Shown here: in pieces, positions 52,799-62,798 of the stretch
Numbering within the stretch: the stretch's first letter is position 1
Layout of the letters: each line of letters begins with the position of its first letter
Assembly (NCBI GenBank): GCA_951812525.1
Contig: OX638316.1
Span: 4,768,506-4,832,505, forward strand
Direction of reading: 5' to 3'
Origin: an uncultured Poribacteria bacterium
GTDB taxonomy: Bacteria > Poribacteria > WGA-4E > WGA-3G
DNA: 64,000 nucleotides
Made by a program: the position numbers and the translations under genes
The notes under the pieces: generated by a model
The model's input: only the letters and a program-made list of their open reading frames with translations
The model's database searches: none
What the model was told of the DNA's origin: nothing

Positions 52799-54829
52799 AT
52801 GTTTAACACTCGTTTTCGACGCACAATGTACTTGATTTCTTACGTCTTACTCTCTGGAATCGTAAGCTTGCCCACGGTTTTCGCAGAAGAGGATGCTGCC
52901 CCTGTACGTATGGAAAAGATTGTTGTAACACCCGGTCGTTTTACGATTTACGACGGCACCTCAGCAAGAATTTCTCTATCCAAACAGGAAATCGAACAAT
53001 TCCCGCTCATCGACAATGATGTCATGCGGGCGGGACATATTTTTCCTGGCGTGGTTTCTAGCGATTACAGCGCACGATTCAGCGTGCGCGGTGGTGAAAA
53101 GAGTGATATTTCGGTCAGATTAGACGGCATGGAACTCTATGATCCCTACCATCTTCAGGACTTCGGTGGTGCTGTCTCACTCATAGGGATCGATCTTATT
53201 CAGAATACTGAATTACTCATAGGAGGATTTCCGGCAGAATACGGTGAGAAGATGTCCGGGGTATTTGACATCACGACAAGGACACCAAACACCAAGCAAT
53301 TCTCTGCCAATTTCGGAGTAGACTTAATTAACGCGACAGCTACTTTGGAAGGACCGCTCACTGAAAATGGAAGTTGGCTCCTATCAGCTCGACGTGGGTA
53401 TATAGATCTGATTCTCATGCTGATGGAAATCGACGAAAACTATAAGCCGCAGTACGCTGATGTCTATGGTAAATTGACTTATCAGATTACACCAACGGAT
53501 ACCGTTACTTTCAATGGGCTTTACGGTTGGGACAAAAATCGGATTCGCGTAGACGATGTAGACAATAACTTGGATTCTCGGTACGATAATTCGACTGCCT
53601 GGGCGAAGTGGCGACGGACCTTCGGCACGTCATACTGGACAGATGTTTTCGTTTTTGCTGGCACCTCCCGTCAAGATAGAACGACTGGTAAGGCAGACTT
53701 TGATGATCGCGATTTCCAATTTTTCGGGACAAAAGCGGAATTCACAGCAAACCTTTTTGAAAAACATACGTTTCGTAGTGGTGTAACGTGGCGGTGGTTA
53801 GCGGCACAATATCAGTACGACGTTCAGGAACGGCAAGCCGGTATAAACGTCTACAAGCCAATTCTCGCTGATGTGGACGACAGTGGTTACGAATTCAAAG
53901 GTTTTTTGCAAGATGAATGGCAGCTGCATCCGAAACTTGCTCTCAATGTCGGTGGGCGTTATCTCTACCAACAGTATCGGGAAGAAGGCATCGAGCGTTA
54001 TGAGATTGGACCGCGGGTTGCGCTTGCCATAAAACCAATGGAAGATCTGGTCCTGCGTGGAGCATGGGGGATTTACCACCAACCGATTCACTTGATGGGA
54101 ATCCCCGTGGAAGATGGGATTGAGACCGTAGGACATGCGGAACAAGCCGTGCATTACATCCTCGGTGCTGAGTATACCCCCGCTGATAACTTCTTGGTGA
54201 GTGTTGAGGGGTACTATAACACGTTTGATAATCTTGTTGGGCGGCTACGTGAGTTCGGACGACAGAATCAGATTTTCGCCTCACCTGAATCCGGTAGGGC
54301 AAGAGGCGTTGATGTATTCATGACACACACGGTCTCGCATCGCTTGGCATGGACGCTCGGGTACGCGTTCGGCGTTGCAGAGGAGGTTGCAGGTGGTAGA
54401 ACAATTTTTCGCCAGCATGATCGACGGCACTCTTTCGCCATCAGTAGTAATTATCAGTTTGCACCGACTTGGCACCTCTATCTGAGTTGGCGTTTCTATA
54501 CTGGCGAACCGCGAACCCCTCTTGATCACAACGAGATCCGTTTACCTGATGGCGGTATTGCCTGTGATCGGCAGTTCGGCGATACCCATTCAGCGCGGAT
54601 GCCTGCATATCATAGTCTCGATTTTCGTATTACCAAAAGGAGTCCTTATCGAAGGTGGGAGATGTCTTGGTATTTCCAGATCTTGAACTTATATAACCAT
54701 ACAAATGTAGATCAGTACGCGTTTAGCGAAGTTCGAGATGAAGAGACAAATGCTATTACCGGTTGTGCAATTGATGAAGAACCCCTTTTTCCGATCGTTC
54801 CGACGTTAGGCGTCACGGTAAACTTCTAA
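52799..54829 (+). CDS. TonB-dependent outer-membrane receptor
   Basis: This 676-residue protein has a signal peptide (YLISYVLLSGIVSLPTVFAE), a TonB-box-like KIVVTPGRF, a plug domain (GVVSSDYSARFSVRGGEKSD, VRLDGMELYDPYHL, AEYGEKMSGVFDITTRTP) and a barrel ending in PTLGVTVNF with terminal Phe. It takes up a ligand such as a siderophore, cobalamin or glycan using TonB energy. No partner transporter or regulator is nearby, so the ligand is unknown. Confidence 0.93.
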   Translation: MFNTRFRRTMYLISYVLLSGIVSLPTVFAEEDAAPVRMEKIVVTPGRFTIYDGTSARISLSKQEIEQFPLIDNDVMRAGHIFPGVVSSDYSARFSVRGGEKSDISVRLDGMELYDPYHLQDFGGAVSLIGIDLIQNTELLIGGFPAEYGEKMSGVFDITTRTPNTKQFSANFGVDLINATATLEGPLTENGSWLLSARRGYIDLILMLMEIDENYKPQYADVYGKLTYQITPTDTVTFNGLYGWDKNRIRVDDVDNNLDSRYDNSTAWAKWRRTFGTSYWTDVFVFAGTSRQDRTTGKADFDDRDFQFFGTKAEFTANLFEKHTFRSGVTWRWLAAQYQYDVQERQAGINVYKPILADVDDSGYEFKGFLQDEWQLHPKLALNVGGRYLYQQYREEGIERYEIGPRVALAIKPMEDLVLRGAWGIYHQPIHLMGIPVEDGIETVGHAEQAVHYILGAEYTPADNFLVSVEGYYNTFDNLVGRLREFGRQNQIFASPESGRARGVDVFMTHTVSHRLAWTLGYAFGVAEEVAGGRTIFRQHDRRHSFAISSNYQFAPTWHLYLSWRFYTGEPRTPLDHNEIRLPDGGIACDRQFGDTHSARMPAYHSLDFRITKRSPYRRWEMSWYFQILNLYNHTNVDQYAFSEVRDEETNAITGCAIDEEPLFPIVPTLGVTVNF

Positions 54830-54908
54830 CGACGTGCAATGCTATGATACCCTCTCCGTCGGAACGTCTCATAACCATAAATCTTGTTGACTTTCAAGAA
54901 GACAAAAA

Positions 54909-55352
54909 ATGTTTGAATATATCAAAAAAACATTGAGAAAGATTTGGTGGCATTTTACTGCACCTGCGCGGGATCGGAAATTACCGAAAGCTGCGCCAAG
55001 TGTGGTGGAGGCGATTCTTCCTTTGGATACGGACACCTACAGTATCACACCGAGGCATCTAAGGGAGATGATGCTCGGAGGAAAACCGTTTGTTTTGTTG
55101 GACGTACGGGAAGAGTGGGAGTATCAGATGGTTCACCTTGAAGGAGCCATCTCAATGCCGTTCGGCGAGTTACTGAAGCGGTTTAGGGAAATTAAACCGG
55201 GGAACGAAGTGATCGTTTATTGCCACCGCGGGATGCGCAGTCTTGATGCAGCGTTTCTTTTACAACAACTCGGTTTTAAGTCGGTCAGGCGTCTACTTGG
55301 TGGTATTGATCGGTGGGCACAAGAGATTGATACGCGGGTTTTACGGTATTAG
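54909..55352 (+). CDS. Rhodanese-domain protein with basic N-terminal helix
   Basis: This 147-residue protein has a basic N-terminal ~35 residues, then a rhodanese domain: FVLLDVREEWEYQMVHLEGA and the active loop YCHRGMRSLDAA with the catalytic Cys near residue 114. LGGIDRWAQEID near the end fits the MoeB-C-terminal/GlpE type. It transfers sulfane sulfur. It follows the receptor gene after 79 bp. Confidence 0.9.
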   Translation: MFEYIKKTLRKIWWHFTAPARDRKLPKAAPSVVEAILPLDTDTYSITPRHLREMMLGGKPFVLLDVREEWEYQMVHLEGAISMPFGELLKRFREIKPGNEVIVYCHRGMRSLDAAFLLQQLGFKSVRRLLGGIDRWAQEIDTRVLRY

Positions 55353-55358
55353 CGAAGA

Positions 55359-55461
55359 CGTTGGGTTTCACTCGGTATTTTTGCCATGAGGTGAGACGAA
55401 TCAGACATCCGGTATTTTTCCCACCTTATTTTTCGATCCAACCCGTTCAACCCAACCTACG
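55359..55461. repeat. ~105-bp dispersed element, copy 3
   Basis: It starts CGTTGGGTTTCACT and ends CCGTTCAACCCAACCTACG, then GATGTTTTTT. It fills the gap between converging genes and the final T-run may help terminate the rhodanese transcript. Confidence 0.6.
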
Positions 55462-55510
55462 ATGTTTTTTAAAATTGACATCTATGCCTTAAGGAAAATA
55501 AAACCTATAC

Positions 55511-56902
55511 CTACAGGTCTGTTTTGAAATCTTGGCTTTGAAGACCATATTTCTGCATGCGGTGCTGAAGTTTTCGGCGCGAGATACCCAGTAATTTTGC
55601 GGCTTGAATCTGTGTGCCGTTGCTTTTTGTTAATGCGATACACACATATTCCTTGATAATCTCATCAAGGGAAACACCTTCCTCTGGAATATCAAACTCA
55701 ACATCAGTTGTTGGCAGCGAAGTGTCCAAAATCTCCGGCGGCAATTCGTCTTTGTCGATAACTTCATTTTCTGAGAGCACAAAAATACGGCGGAGATAGT
55801 TTTCTAACTGCCGAATATTGCCGGGCCACTGATAGCGTCTGAGTGCCGATATCGCTTGTGGCGTGACCTGTTTAGGTAGTGCTTCGGCGTACTCGTTGCT
55901 AAACTTTTGGATTAGAAAATTGACGAGCAGGGGAATGTCTTCTGGATGTTCGCGAAGTGGTGGAACATGGATCGGAATAACATTTAGACGGAAATAGAGG
56001 TCGTCTCGAAAAGCCCCGTCTCGGACAGCCTGAATGAGGTCTTTGTTTGTTGCAGCAATGACACAGACATCCACTTTGATGTTTTGGGTACCCCCGATGC
56101 GGCGTATCTCGCGCTCCTCAAGCACCTGTAAGAGTTTGCTCTGCGTTAGAACAGGTAGGTCTCCAATTTCATCAAGGAAAAGGACACCGTTGTTTGCAAC
56201 CTCAAAGAGTCCCTTTTTCTGCTGCACAGCGTCCGTAAATGCCCCCTTTTCGTGTCCAAAGAGTTCACTCTCAATGAGCGTATCTGGAATTGCCCCACAG
56301 TTAATTGCTATGAACGGCTTATCTTTTCGGTTTCCGTGTGTATGGAGTGCTCGCGCGATCAGACTTTTGCCAGAGCCTGTCTCTCCTGTAATAAGCACTT
56401 GGGTAACACCACGGTGAAGGATCCGTGCCATATTCTTGAAAAGCTCCTGCATCTGCTCACTCTCACCTATAATTTCATCAATCTGAATTTCAGGTGTTGA
56501 AGCATCAGTCTCCTCTCCAGTTTCGCCAAGTGCGCCGCGAGTCTGTAGTGCATGTTTCACCTCGCGTTTAAGGACATCAATCTGAATAGGTTTTTCAAGA
56601 TAGTAGAACGCCCCTTCGTGAGCGACGAGGTTAACTGCGTCGTTAAGCTCCGCAAACGCTGTCATGATAAGCACAGGTAGGTCTGGATCTGTCCGCTTAA
56701 TTTCTCGTAGGAGATCGCGTCCCTCAAAGCGTGAGGACATCCACATATCGCTGATAACGAGATCAAACATCTGCTTGTCCAAGGTTTCAAGCGCATCTTT
56801 GCTATCGCCAACGATTTCAACGCTATAGCCCTCGCGTTTCAAGATACGCTGCAGAATTGTCAGTTGTGCCTGGTCGTCGTCTACTATCAATATTGATGCC
56901 AT
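55511..56902 (-). CDS. NtrC-family response regulator (sigma-54 activator)
   Basis: This 463-residue protein has an N-terminal receiver (SILIVDDDQAQ, with the phospho-Asp in DLVISDMWMSS), a sigma-54 AAA+ domain (GETGSGKSL, GAFTDA, GVLFLDEIGDLP, VPPLREHPEDIPLL) and a C-terminal Fis-type helix-turn-helix (TQIQAAKLLGISRRKLQHRM). ATG 56902 is preferred, with GAAGGAG nine bases upstream. It begins 27 bp after the histidine kinase stop and is the kinase's evident partner. Confidence 0.95.
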   Translation of the reverse strand: MASILIVDDDQAQLTILQRILKREGYSVEIVGDSKDALETLDKQMFDLVISDMWMSSRFEGRDLLREIKRTDPDLPVLIMTAFAELNDAVNLVAHEGAFYYLEKPIQIDVLKREVKHALQTRGALGETGEETDASTPEIQIDEIIGESEQMQELFKNMARILHRGVTQVLITGETGSGKSLIARALHTHGNRKDKPFIAINCGAIPDTLIESELFGHEKGAFTDAVQQKKGLFEVANNGVLFLDEIGDLPVLTQSKLLQVLEEREIRRIGGTQNIKVDVCVIAATNKDLIQAVRDGAFRDDLYFRLNVIPIHVPPLREHPEDIPLLVNFLIQKFSNEYAEALPKQVTPQAISALRRYQWPGNIRQLENYLRRIFVLSENEVIDKDELPPEILDTSLPTTDVEFDIPEEGVSLDEIIKEYVCIALTKSNGTQIQAAKLLGISRRKLQHRMQKYGLQSQDFKTDL

Positions 56903-56929
56903 CGTCCGACTCCTTCTCATTTGTGCGGT

Positions 56930-58648
56930 TTATTTTAGGGTAGGGTTATCTTGATCGAGCATAAAACTGATCTTAAAAGCTGTTCCCATTCCCATTTTGC
57001 TTCGGACTTCGATTGTTCCTTTATGTGCGGTTATAATCTGGTGGGAGACAGCGAGCCCCAGACCGATGCCGCCGGTAGCGTCTTTTGTAGTAAAATACGC
57101 GTCGTAAATCTGCTCCTGAATCTCTTCAGGGATGCCGATCCCTGTATCCCGAATTTCAAGGACGACCTGTCGAGAGGCATCATCTATCTCGTCGAGCAGG
57201 GTGGTGACATAGATACTACCACCCTTCGGTATTGCTTGGATGCCATTTTGCACAAGATTGAAGAGTGTTTGCCGCATCAACCCTGAATCTAATGGAACAT
57301 CCGGCAGGTTTTCATCATAGTTTCTGATTACCTGAACTTTCGCCTCTTCAGCGACGAGGGCAAACTCGGATAACACGCGATCAACGAGAGTATTAAGATT
57401 TACCGGTTCTACATTTAATTTTCTGGGGCGGTTCAGAGTGAGGAACTGCTCTGAAATCTGCTTGAGTTCCGTTATTTTCTGGTCAACAATTTCTAAAAGT
57501 TCTTTCGCCTCGTCAATATCATCAGGTTTAACTTTGGGTTGCGAGAAAACAGATTTCAGGTGTTGTGCGGTCATACCAATAGAATTCAAAGGATTCCGAA
57601 TTTCGTGAGCGACACCAGCCGCGAATTGTCCCAAGGCAGCAATCCGTTTTGAATGCGAGTCGCGTAATTGCCAGAGCATCCTTGCGAGGTTATAGGTTGC
57701 CCTTCCGATTTCATCTGACGAATATACCTCTTGGGGCGATAAATCCCCACTTTCCGCGCTCTGAATAATCCCGGTCATGCGCTCTAACGGCTTCATAATC
57801 AGATGATTTGTTGTTAAATCAATTAGAATCACGAGCAGTGCGCCAACAATTACGATCATTATTGCGTGCATCAGCAATGAGTATCGAATGGATCTGCCGA
57901 TATAAGGGACATCAAAAAGGACCTGTATGTAGCCAGTCAATGATCGCTGAATCCATAAAATCCCATCTTGTTTCCATAAATTGTAGGAATCACCTTTTGC
58001 GCGATCCGTAACTCGCCAGCGGCTGCCTTTTTCTTCAGATATCACTGGCTCCTCTGGTACATAGACATCTTCACCAAAGACTCTTTTCCAAACATCATAC
58101 CAAGCGGCATCATAGGGGAGCATTCCCTCATCAAGTATCCGTTCATACGCGAAACCACTTAGTTCTAACTCAATTGGCTCTGGTGCGGTCACAGGGGCGA
58201 TGTATTTAATAACGATAGCGGTAGCGTTCTGCCCCTCAACAGTGTGTATTGTGGCACCTTTTGTGTCAATTTGCGCCAAATCTGTTGAGTCGAGATTAAT
58301 ACTAACGGCATCTTCACCTGCGAGTAAACTGGAGCGAATACGGGTATCATTCAAAGAGATATGGACGTTGAGTACATCCCGCATATCTGGGTGTTCCTGC
58401 TTCAGTTTATTTAGCACCCGATCAAGTCGCTGGACATCAAACGCTTTTGTGGTTTCGATCTCGCTTGTAACAGCGTCAAGAATCGTGCTTTCAGCGATTT
58501 TTCTCAGTTCAGCACCGCGTTCTGCCCCTAAGGCGTGAAGTGCATTCATCTCATTGCGGACGCGGATACTATCGAAAAAGTAAAACGCCACGAGAATTGC
58601 GATTACAGAGAGATTAATAACAAGTGAGTATTTCCATTGGAGTCGCAT
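56930..58648 (-). CDS. Sensor histidine kinase (NtrB/AtoS/ZraS type)
   Basis: This 572-residue kinase has a first membrane segment at residues ~8-26, a ~200-residue periplasmic sensor domain, a second membrane segment (HAIMIVIVGALLVILIDL), a HAMP linker, HisKA with the phosphorylated His in AAGVAHEIRNPLNS, and a HATPase domain (NLVQNGIQAIPKGG, DTGIGIPEE, GGIGLGLAVSHQII). ATG 58648 is one base from the glpK stop (TAAAATG), so translation is coupled to glpK. The ligand is unknown; the linkage suggests glycerol or envelope lipid status. Confidence 0.95.
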   Translation of the reverse strand: MRLQWKYSLVINLSVIAILVAFYFFDSIRVRNEMNALHALGAERGAELRKIAESTILDAVTSEIETTKAFDVQRLDRVLNKLKQEHPDMRDVLNVHISLNDTRIRSSLLAGEDAVSINLDSTDLAQIDTKGATIHTVEGQNATAIVIKYIAPVTAPEPIELELSGFAYERILDEGMLPYDAAWYDVWKRVFGEDVYVPEEPVISEEKGSRWRVTDRAKGDSYNLWKQDGILWIQRSLTGYIQVLFDVPYIGRSIRYSLLMHAIMIVIVGALLVILIDLTTNHLIMKPLERMTGIIQSAESGDLSPQEVYSSDEIGRATYNLARMLWQLRDSHSKRIAALGQFAAGVAHEIRNPLNSIGMTAQHLKSVFSQPKVKPDDIDEAKELLEIVDQKITELKQISEQFLTLNRPRKLNVEPVNLNTLVDRVLSEFALVAEEAKVQVIRNYDENLPDVPLDSGLMRQTLFNLVQNGIQAIPKGGSIYVTTLLDEIDDASRQVVLEIRDTGIGIPEEIQEQIYDAYFTTKDATGGIGLGLAVSHQIITAHKGTIEVRSKMGMGTAFKISFMLDQDNPTLK

Positions 58649-58649
58649 T

Positions 58650-60191
58650 TTAACTCATCACTCGTTGCACCGCCCTTTTCCACTGCGAGAGTTTCTGATT
58701 GCGTTGGTCTGTATCGATCTGCGGTGAAAAAACTCTGGCTTTAAGTGCATTGGTTGCAAATTGAGCTTGCCCAGATCGGTGTGTCTCCAGTTCTTCAACG
58801 TTGTTCCATATACCCGTTGTAATACCAGCGAGATATGCGGCACCCAGCCCAGTCGATTCTATCTGTGCCGGACGTTCCACATCTATTCCGAGAATATCTG
58901 CCTGGAACTGCATCAGGAAGTCGTTCGCGGCAGCACCGCCGTCTACGCGTAATCGGTCAATTGCCCCAGCTGTCTCGCTTACCATCGCCGTAACGACATC
59001 GGCGGATTGATAGGCGATTGACTCTAATGTCGCTCGGACAATCTGGTCCCGCGTGCTCCCTCGCGTTAAGCCGAGGATGGCACCACGTGCTTCAGGGTCC
59101 CAATAGGGTGCGCCAAGCCCGGTAAAGGCAGGCACAACGAACACGCCGCCTGAATCGGGTATACGCGTTGCGATTTCTTCCGTTTCTTGTGCGCTGCCGA
59201 TAATCTCAATACCGTCTCGCAGCCACTGGACGGCAGCACCAGCGACAAATACACTTCCTTCCAAGGCGTAAACAGGATTTTCATCCAAACTACAAGCCAG
59301 TGTCGTCAGCAGTCCCGTCTTTGTCTCAATCTTTTCAGCACCCGTATTTAGCATCAGGAAACATCCAGTCCCATAGGTATTTTTCGCCATGCCGGGGTTT
59401 GTGCACAATTGACCGAAGAGCGCTGCTTGTTGGTCTCCTGCGATTCCGGTAATCGGAATGCCGTCTAGGGATATATTTTTCCCAAAGGTTTCAAGCCAAA
59501 AATTGCGATAGAAATTGGCTGTGCCGAAATTGTTAGCAGATGGACACACTTCAGGTAACATGGCTTTTGGAACGTTGAATATTTCTAAAAGTGTTTCGTC
59601 CCATGAAAGGTTGTTGATATTAAAGAGTAAGGTACGTGATGCGTTTGTATAATCGGTTTTATGGACTGCCCTATCTGTTAATTTCCACAGAAGCCAAGTG
59701 TCTACAGTGCCAAAGGCGAGTTCGCCTCGTTCCGCTCGTTCCCGTGCACCGCTAACGTGATCCAGAATCCACGCCACTTTTGTTCCGGAAAAGTAGGGAT
59801 CGAGCACAAGTCCTGTTTTCGCTTTTATCTCTTCAGCGACTCCGTTCTTTTCAAGAGAAGCACACATATCTGCGGTGCGCCGACACTGCCAGACAATTGC
59901 TGGATGAATCGATTTTCCTGTTTCTCTGTCCCAGACCAAGGTGGTTTCGCGTTGATTTGCAATTCCGATAGCAACAATGTTCAAAGGATTGTCTTCAAAA
60001 AGTGCATCTATTGCTTGTAATGTAGCCTTCCAGATTTCATCTGGATCGTGTTCTACCCAACCGGGGTGTGGATAGTATTGCGTGAATTCTTGGTATCCTC
60101 GTGCAATGATGTTGCCCTCTACATCAACGAGAAGGGCTGTAGTACCTGTTGTCCCTTGGTCGATCGAGAGAATGCAAGCGGTATTCGACAT
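58650..60191 (-). CDS. glpK: Glycerol kinase
   Basis: This 513-residue FGGY-family kinase converts glycerol and ATP to sn-glycerol 3-phosphate. Markers: ILSIDQGTTGTTALLVDVEG, IANQRETTLVWDRETGKSIH, TDYTNASRTLLFNI, GITGIAGDQQAALFGQ read in part as GIAGDQQAALFGQ, and VDGGAAANDFLMQFQADILG. Length is typical. AGGAGC lies upstream of the ATG. It is first in a three-gene operon with a histidine kinase and an NtrC-type regulator, which is unusual; no glpF or glpD is in view. Confidence 0.96.
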   Translation of the reverse strand: MSNTACILSIDQGTTGTTALLVDVEGNIIARGYQEFTQYYPHPGWVEHDPDEIWKATLQAIDALFEDNPLNIVAIGIANQRETTLVWDRETGKSIHPAIVWQCRRTADMCASLEKNGVAEEIKAKTGLVLDPYFSGTKVAWILDHVSGARERAERGELAFGTVDTWLLWKLTDRAVHKTDYTNASRTLLFNINNLSWDETLLEIFNVPKAMLPEVCPSANNFGTANFYRNFWLETFGKNISLDGIPITGIAGDQQAALFGQLCTNPGMAKNTYGTGCFLMLNTGAEKIETKTGLLTTLACSLDENPVYALEGSVFVAGAAVQWLRDGIEIIGSAQETEEIATRIPDSGGVFVVPAFTGLGAPYWDPEARGAILGLTRGSTRDQIVRATLESIAYQSADVVTAMVSETAGAIDRLRVDGGAAANDFLMQFQADILGIDVERPAQIESTGLGAAYLAGITTGIWNNVEELETHRSGQAQFATNALKARVFSPQIDTDQRNQKLSQWKRAVQRVMS

Positions 60192-60273
60192 GCTATGGGT
60201 GCTGCTCCTAAACTGTTTTCTTTATAGAATAACACGGGGAAAGAAAAAGAGCAAGTGAAAATGGGGAAATGTT

Positions 60274-60290
60274 TGGCATAGAACTTGCTT
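60274..60290 (+). promoter_or_regulatory. Sigma-54 (-24/-12) promoter
   Basis: TTGGCATAGAACTTGCT keeps GG and GC 10 bases apart (60276-60277, 60288-60289), a close match to YTGGCACGNNNNTTGCW. It reads to the right, away from the glpK-kinase-regulator operon whose regulator is a sigma-54 activator, toward the S55 gene at 60732. Confidence 0.7.
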
Positions 60291-60401
60291 AACAATGACG
60301 GGATATAGTTTGTGTTTTATCAACGCTTGTGTGATAAACCCTTAAGTCAAACTTACGTCATAACTATTAAGAATATACACGGAGATGCTCTTATAGGAAG
60401 A

Positions 60402-60430
60402 AGCCCGGATTTGGAAATCCCTCCTACAGG
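60402..60430. repeat. GGGAT hairpin repeat copy
   Basis: GCCCGGATTTGGAAATCCCT then CCTACAGG belongs to the family listed at 12947. It lies between the two promoters. Confidence 0.5.
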
Positions 60431-60465
60431 AAAACTGAATGCCCCTAAATTTTTGTCAATACAAG

Positions 60466-60494
60466 TTGACATCAGAATCTATTCTCGGTATAAT
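60466..60494 (+). promoter_or_regulatory. Consensus sigma-70 promoter
   Basis: TTGACA (60466-60471), 17 bp, TATAAT (60489-60494): a perfect match to consensus. It lies 192 bp downstream of the sigma-54 site and 238 bp before the S55 gene start, so the gene probably has two promoters. Confidence 0.85.
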
Positions 60495-60731
60495 AGATAT
60501 TACGTCTTTAGTGGACTCGTAGGACTGGTCATACTTTACATTACACAATGCCACCGCTTTTAGCCTTATACAAAAAACCCCCACATACTGTCCCACCAGA
60601 TAGCACTTTGATTGGGTGATTAAAACAGCGAAAAGGCGAATTAGATAACGCTACGATTCAATTAATTTACAAGTGAGATTATTGCCGTGAACATAAACAG
60701 ATTTCCAATAGTTCAGAGAGGAGTAAACGTT

Positions 60732-62612
60732 GTGAAAAAGGCTTTGCTTTGCGCGCTTGTGGTATTCTGCTTGGCTGCGCCTCATGGTTATTCGCAGATC
60801 GAGTGGGATGCTGAAAAATTCATGCCGTTGTCTGAGGTAAAAAAGGGCATGAAAGGGAAAGGGTACACGGTATTTTCCGGAACAACGGTCGAAGAATTTG
60901 AATTTGAAGTTGTGAGTATTGAATACAACTTTTCCCCCGGTTGGCATGTCGTATGGGTTGAAGGACTGAGCGACAATTATAAATATACCGGCGTTGCAGG
61001 CGGTATGAGCGGTAGTCCGATGTATATAGATGGACGGCTTATGGGTGCACTCTCGCTTGGGTATTTCAATCAGCGGGAACGCTCCAATATCACTGGTGTC
61101 ACACCGTTTGAATTGATGGTTAAAGTTACGCAACGCGGTATGGAACCCAACTTAAGCTACGCAGGTGCTCAACTCTTTAACCTTGGTTCAGCAGCTGCGA
61201 CGCAAGACTATGGTCTGGATATGGGACCGACTCTTCTCGGAGACGGTAAAATCGCACAGGCACCCCGTACCTTCGATGAAAGATTATTTCAGGATACCTT
61301 CAACGCACCGTCCGGCGCTAAATCAGCACAGTTACCATTACCCATCGCACTTCCGACGCTTAATTCGGACGTAATGCGATTTGTTCAACCACTCTTTGAC
61401 GAATTCAATTTCGTCCCGGTGCAGGCAGCAGGCGGTGGAAGCCCAGTTAAAGAATCACCGGTTGAAGAAGGTCAGATTGTCGGGACAGAGTTAGCGCGCG
61501 GTGTCATTCCAGCCTTTGGCTATGGGACGATCACCTATGTAGATGGAGACGAGTTACTGGCTTACGGACACCCGGGCTTCGGAGAAGGCAACATTAACCT
61601 ACCAATGTCGGGTGGGTACGTGCATTTTATCTTACCGAGTCGCTCCCGTTCCTTTAAAGTGGCAGCGCCAACACAACCAATAGGAACTATTGTCCAAGAC
61701 CGAGAACCGGCAATCGCTGGCGTTCTCGGCAAGCATCCGAGTTATATTCCGGTAAATGTCAACGTGCAGACAGTTGATGGGAAACATCACGAGAAGTATT
61801 ATGAAGTGGTGCGGCATCGGAGTTTTTCTCCACTCTTCACTGCCTTAGGTGCTAGGATCATCGTGGATGCGCTTGAATTCTCTATTAATGACTACACGCT
61901 CAATCTGGGAGCGACCATCACTTTAAAAGAACACTCCGACCTGAAAACGCGTGAATTAACTTATAATAACACTTATTCTTCCCTCGGTTCACCAGGATTT
62001 GGGGTCACACAGGCACTTATGTTGCCGCTATTCCAACTCGGCAGCAACCCTTATACGAAGGTTCAAGTTGAGAACGTTACCCTGGATCTGAAAATAGAAG
62101 ATAAGCGTCGAACAGCGAGGATTCAGAGCCTTCGGATGGACAAACTCCGCTATCGCCCTGGGGACACTGTGGATGTGGAAATAACTTTGCAACCCTATCT
62201 TGAAACACCCATAACACAGACAGGAACAATCACAATTCCGAAGGATACGCCAGATGGGCTTGTCATGCTCCTCGCCGGAAATGGGAATTTTCATGAGGCA
62301 TGGCAGCGTTCGCGGGCACCGCTGAACTTTCGCCACAAAAACATCAATCAACTGATCGAATTGCTCCAACGTGAAGAACGTAATACTGATATTATTATGG
62401 AGCTTTTTGTGCCTGAACCCGGACTTACCGTTCAAGGTGAAGAATTCGAGCATTTGCCACCTTCAGTGATGTCTGTAATGAACACCGCAAAACAGGTTGG
62501 CAATAGCGGGTACACTGCAGGGACAACGCTGCATATCGACAGAACCTCTACAGACTACGTTATCTACGGTAGTGGCATCATTCGATTTGTTGTTGACAGA
62601 AACGCCGAATAG
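60732..62612 (+). CDS. SpoIVB-like peptidase S55 domain protein
   Basis: This 626-residue protein has a signal peptide (KALLCALVVFCLAAPHGYSQ), then the S55 region VKKGMKGKGYTVFSGTTVEE and YTGVAGGMSGSPMYIDGRLM with the expected catalytic Ser in GGMSGSP, and LAYGHPGFGEG. The ~300-residue C-terminal part looks beta-rich, with no known domain recognised. Spo IVB proteases cut partner proteins, but bacteria without sporulation often carry S55 proteins of unknown role. GTG 60732 has GGAG eight bases upstream; GTG 60687 is an alternative. It may be controlled by the neighbouring NtrC-type system. Confidence 0.85.
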   Translation: MKKALLCALVVFCLAAPHGYSQIEWDAEKFMPLSEVKKGMKGKGYTVFSGTTVEEFEFEVVSIEYNFSPGWHVVWVEGLSDNYKYTGVAGGMSGSPMYIDGRLMGALSLGYFNQRERSNITGVTPFELMVKVTQRGMEPNLSYAGAQLFNLGSAAATQDYGLDMGPTLLGDGKIAQAPRTFDERLFQDTFNAPSGAKSAQLPLPIALPTLNSDVMRFVQPLFDEFNFVPVQAAGGGSPVKESPVEEGQIVGTELARGVIPAFGYGTITYVDGDELLAYGHPGFGEGNINLPMSGGYVHFILPSRSRSFKVAAPTQPIGTIVQDREPAIAGVLGKHPSYIPVNVNVQTVDGKHHEKYYEVVRHRSFSPLFTALGARIIVDALEFSINDYTLNLGATITLKEHSDLKTRELTYNNTYSSLGSPGFGVTQALMLPLFQLGSNPYTKVQVENVTLDLKIEDKRRTARIQSLRMDKLRYRPGDTVDVEITLQPYLETPITQTGTITIPKDTPDGLVMLLAGNGNFHEAWQRSRAPLNFRHKNINQLIELLQREERNTDIIMELFVPEPGLTVQGEEFEHLPPSVMSVMNTAKQVGNSGYTAGTTLHIDRTSTDYVIYGSGIIRFVVDRNAE

Positions 62613-62798
62613 CGAAACACAAAACAGGGCGGAGACAGGTAATTTTCTGCCTACCACACTCGGATAGTAGGATAGACGGACGAAAACTTGCTCCGACATG
62701 CCGAAGAAAGCTAAATCATATACAAAAACTTAAATTTGGCAGCTTGCAACACCATTTTTCAAGTTCCGTCCAAATAACCCTATAGGAGGGTATTTTCA

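Noticed and set aside
60312-60563. 83-codon frame between the two promoters and the S55 gene
   Set aside because: It runs across a GGGAT repeat and the consensus sigma-70 promoter, with no ribosome site and odd composition.
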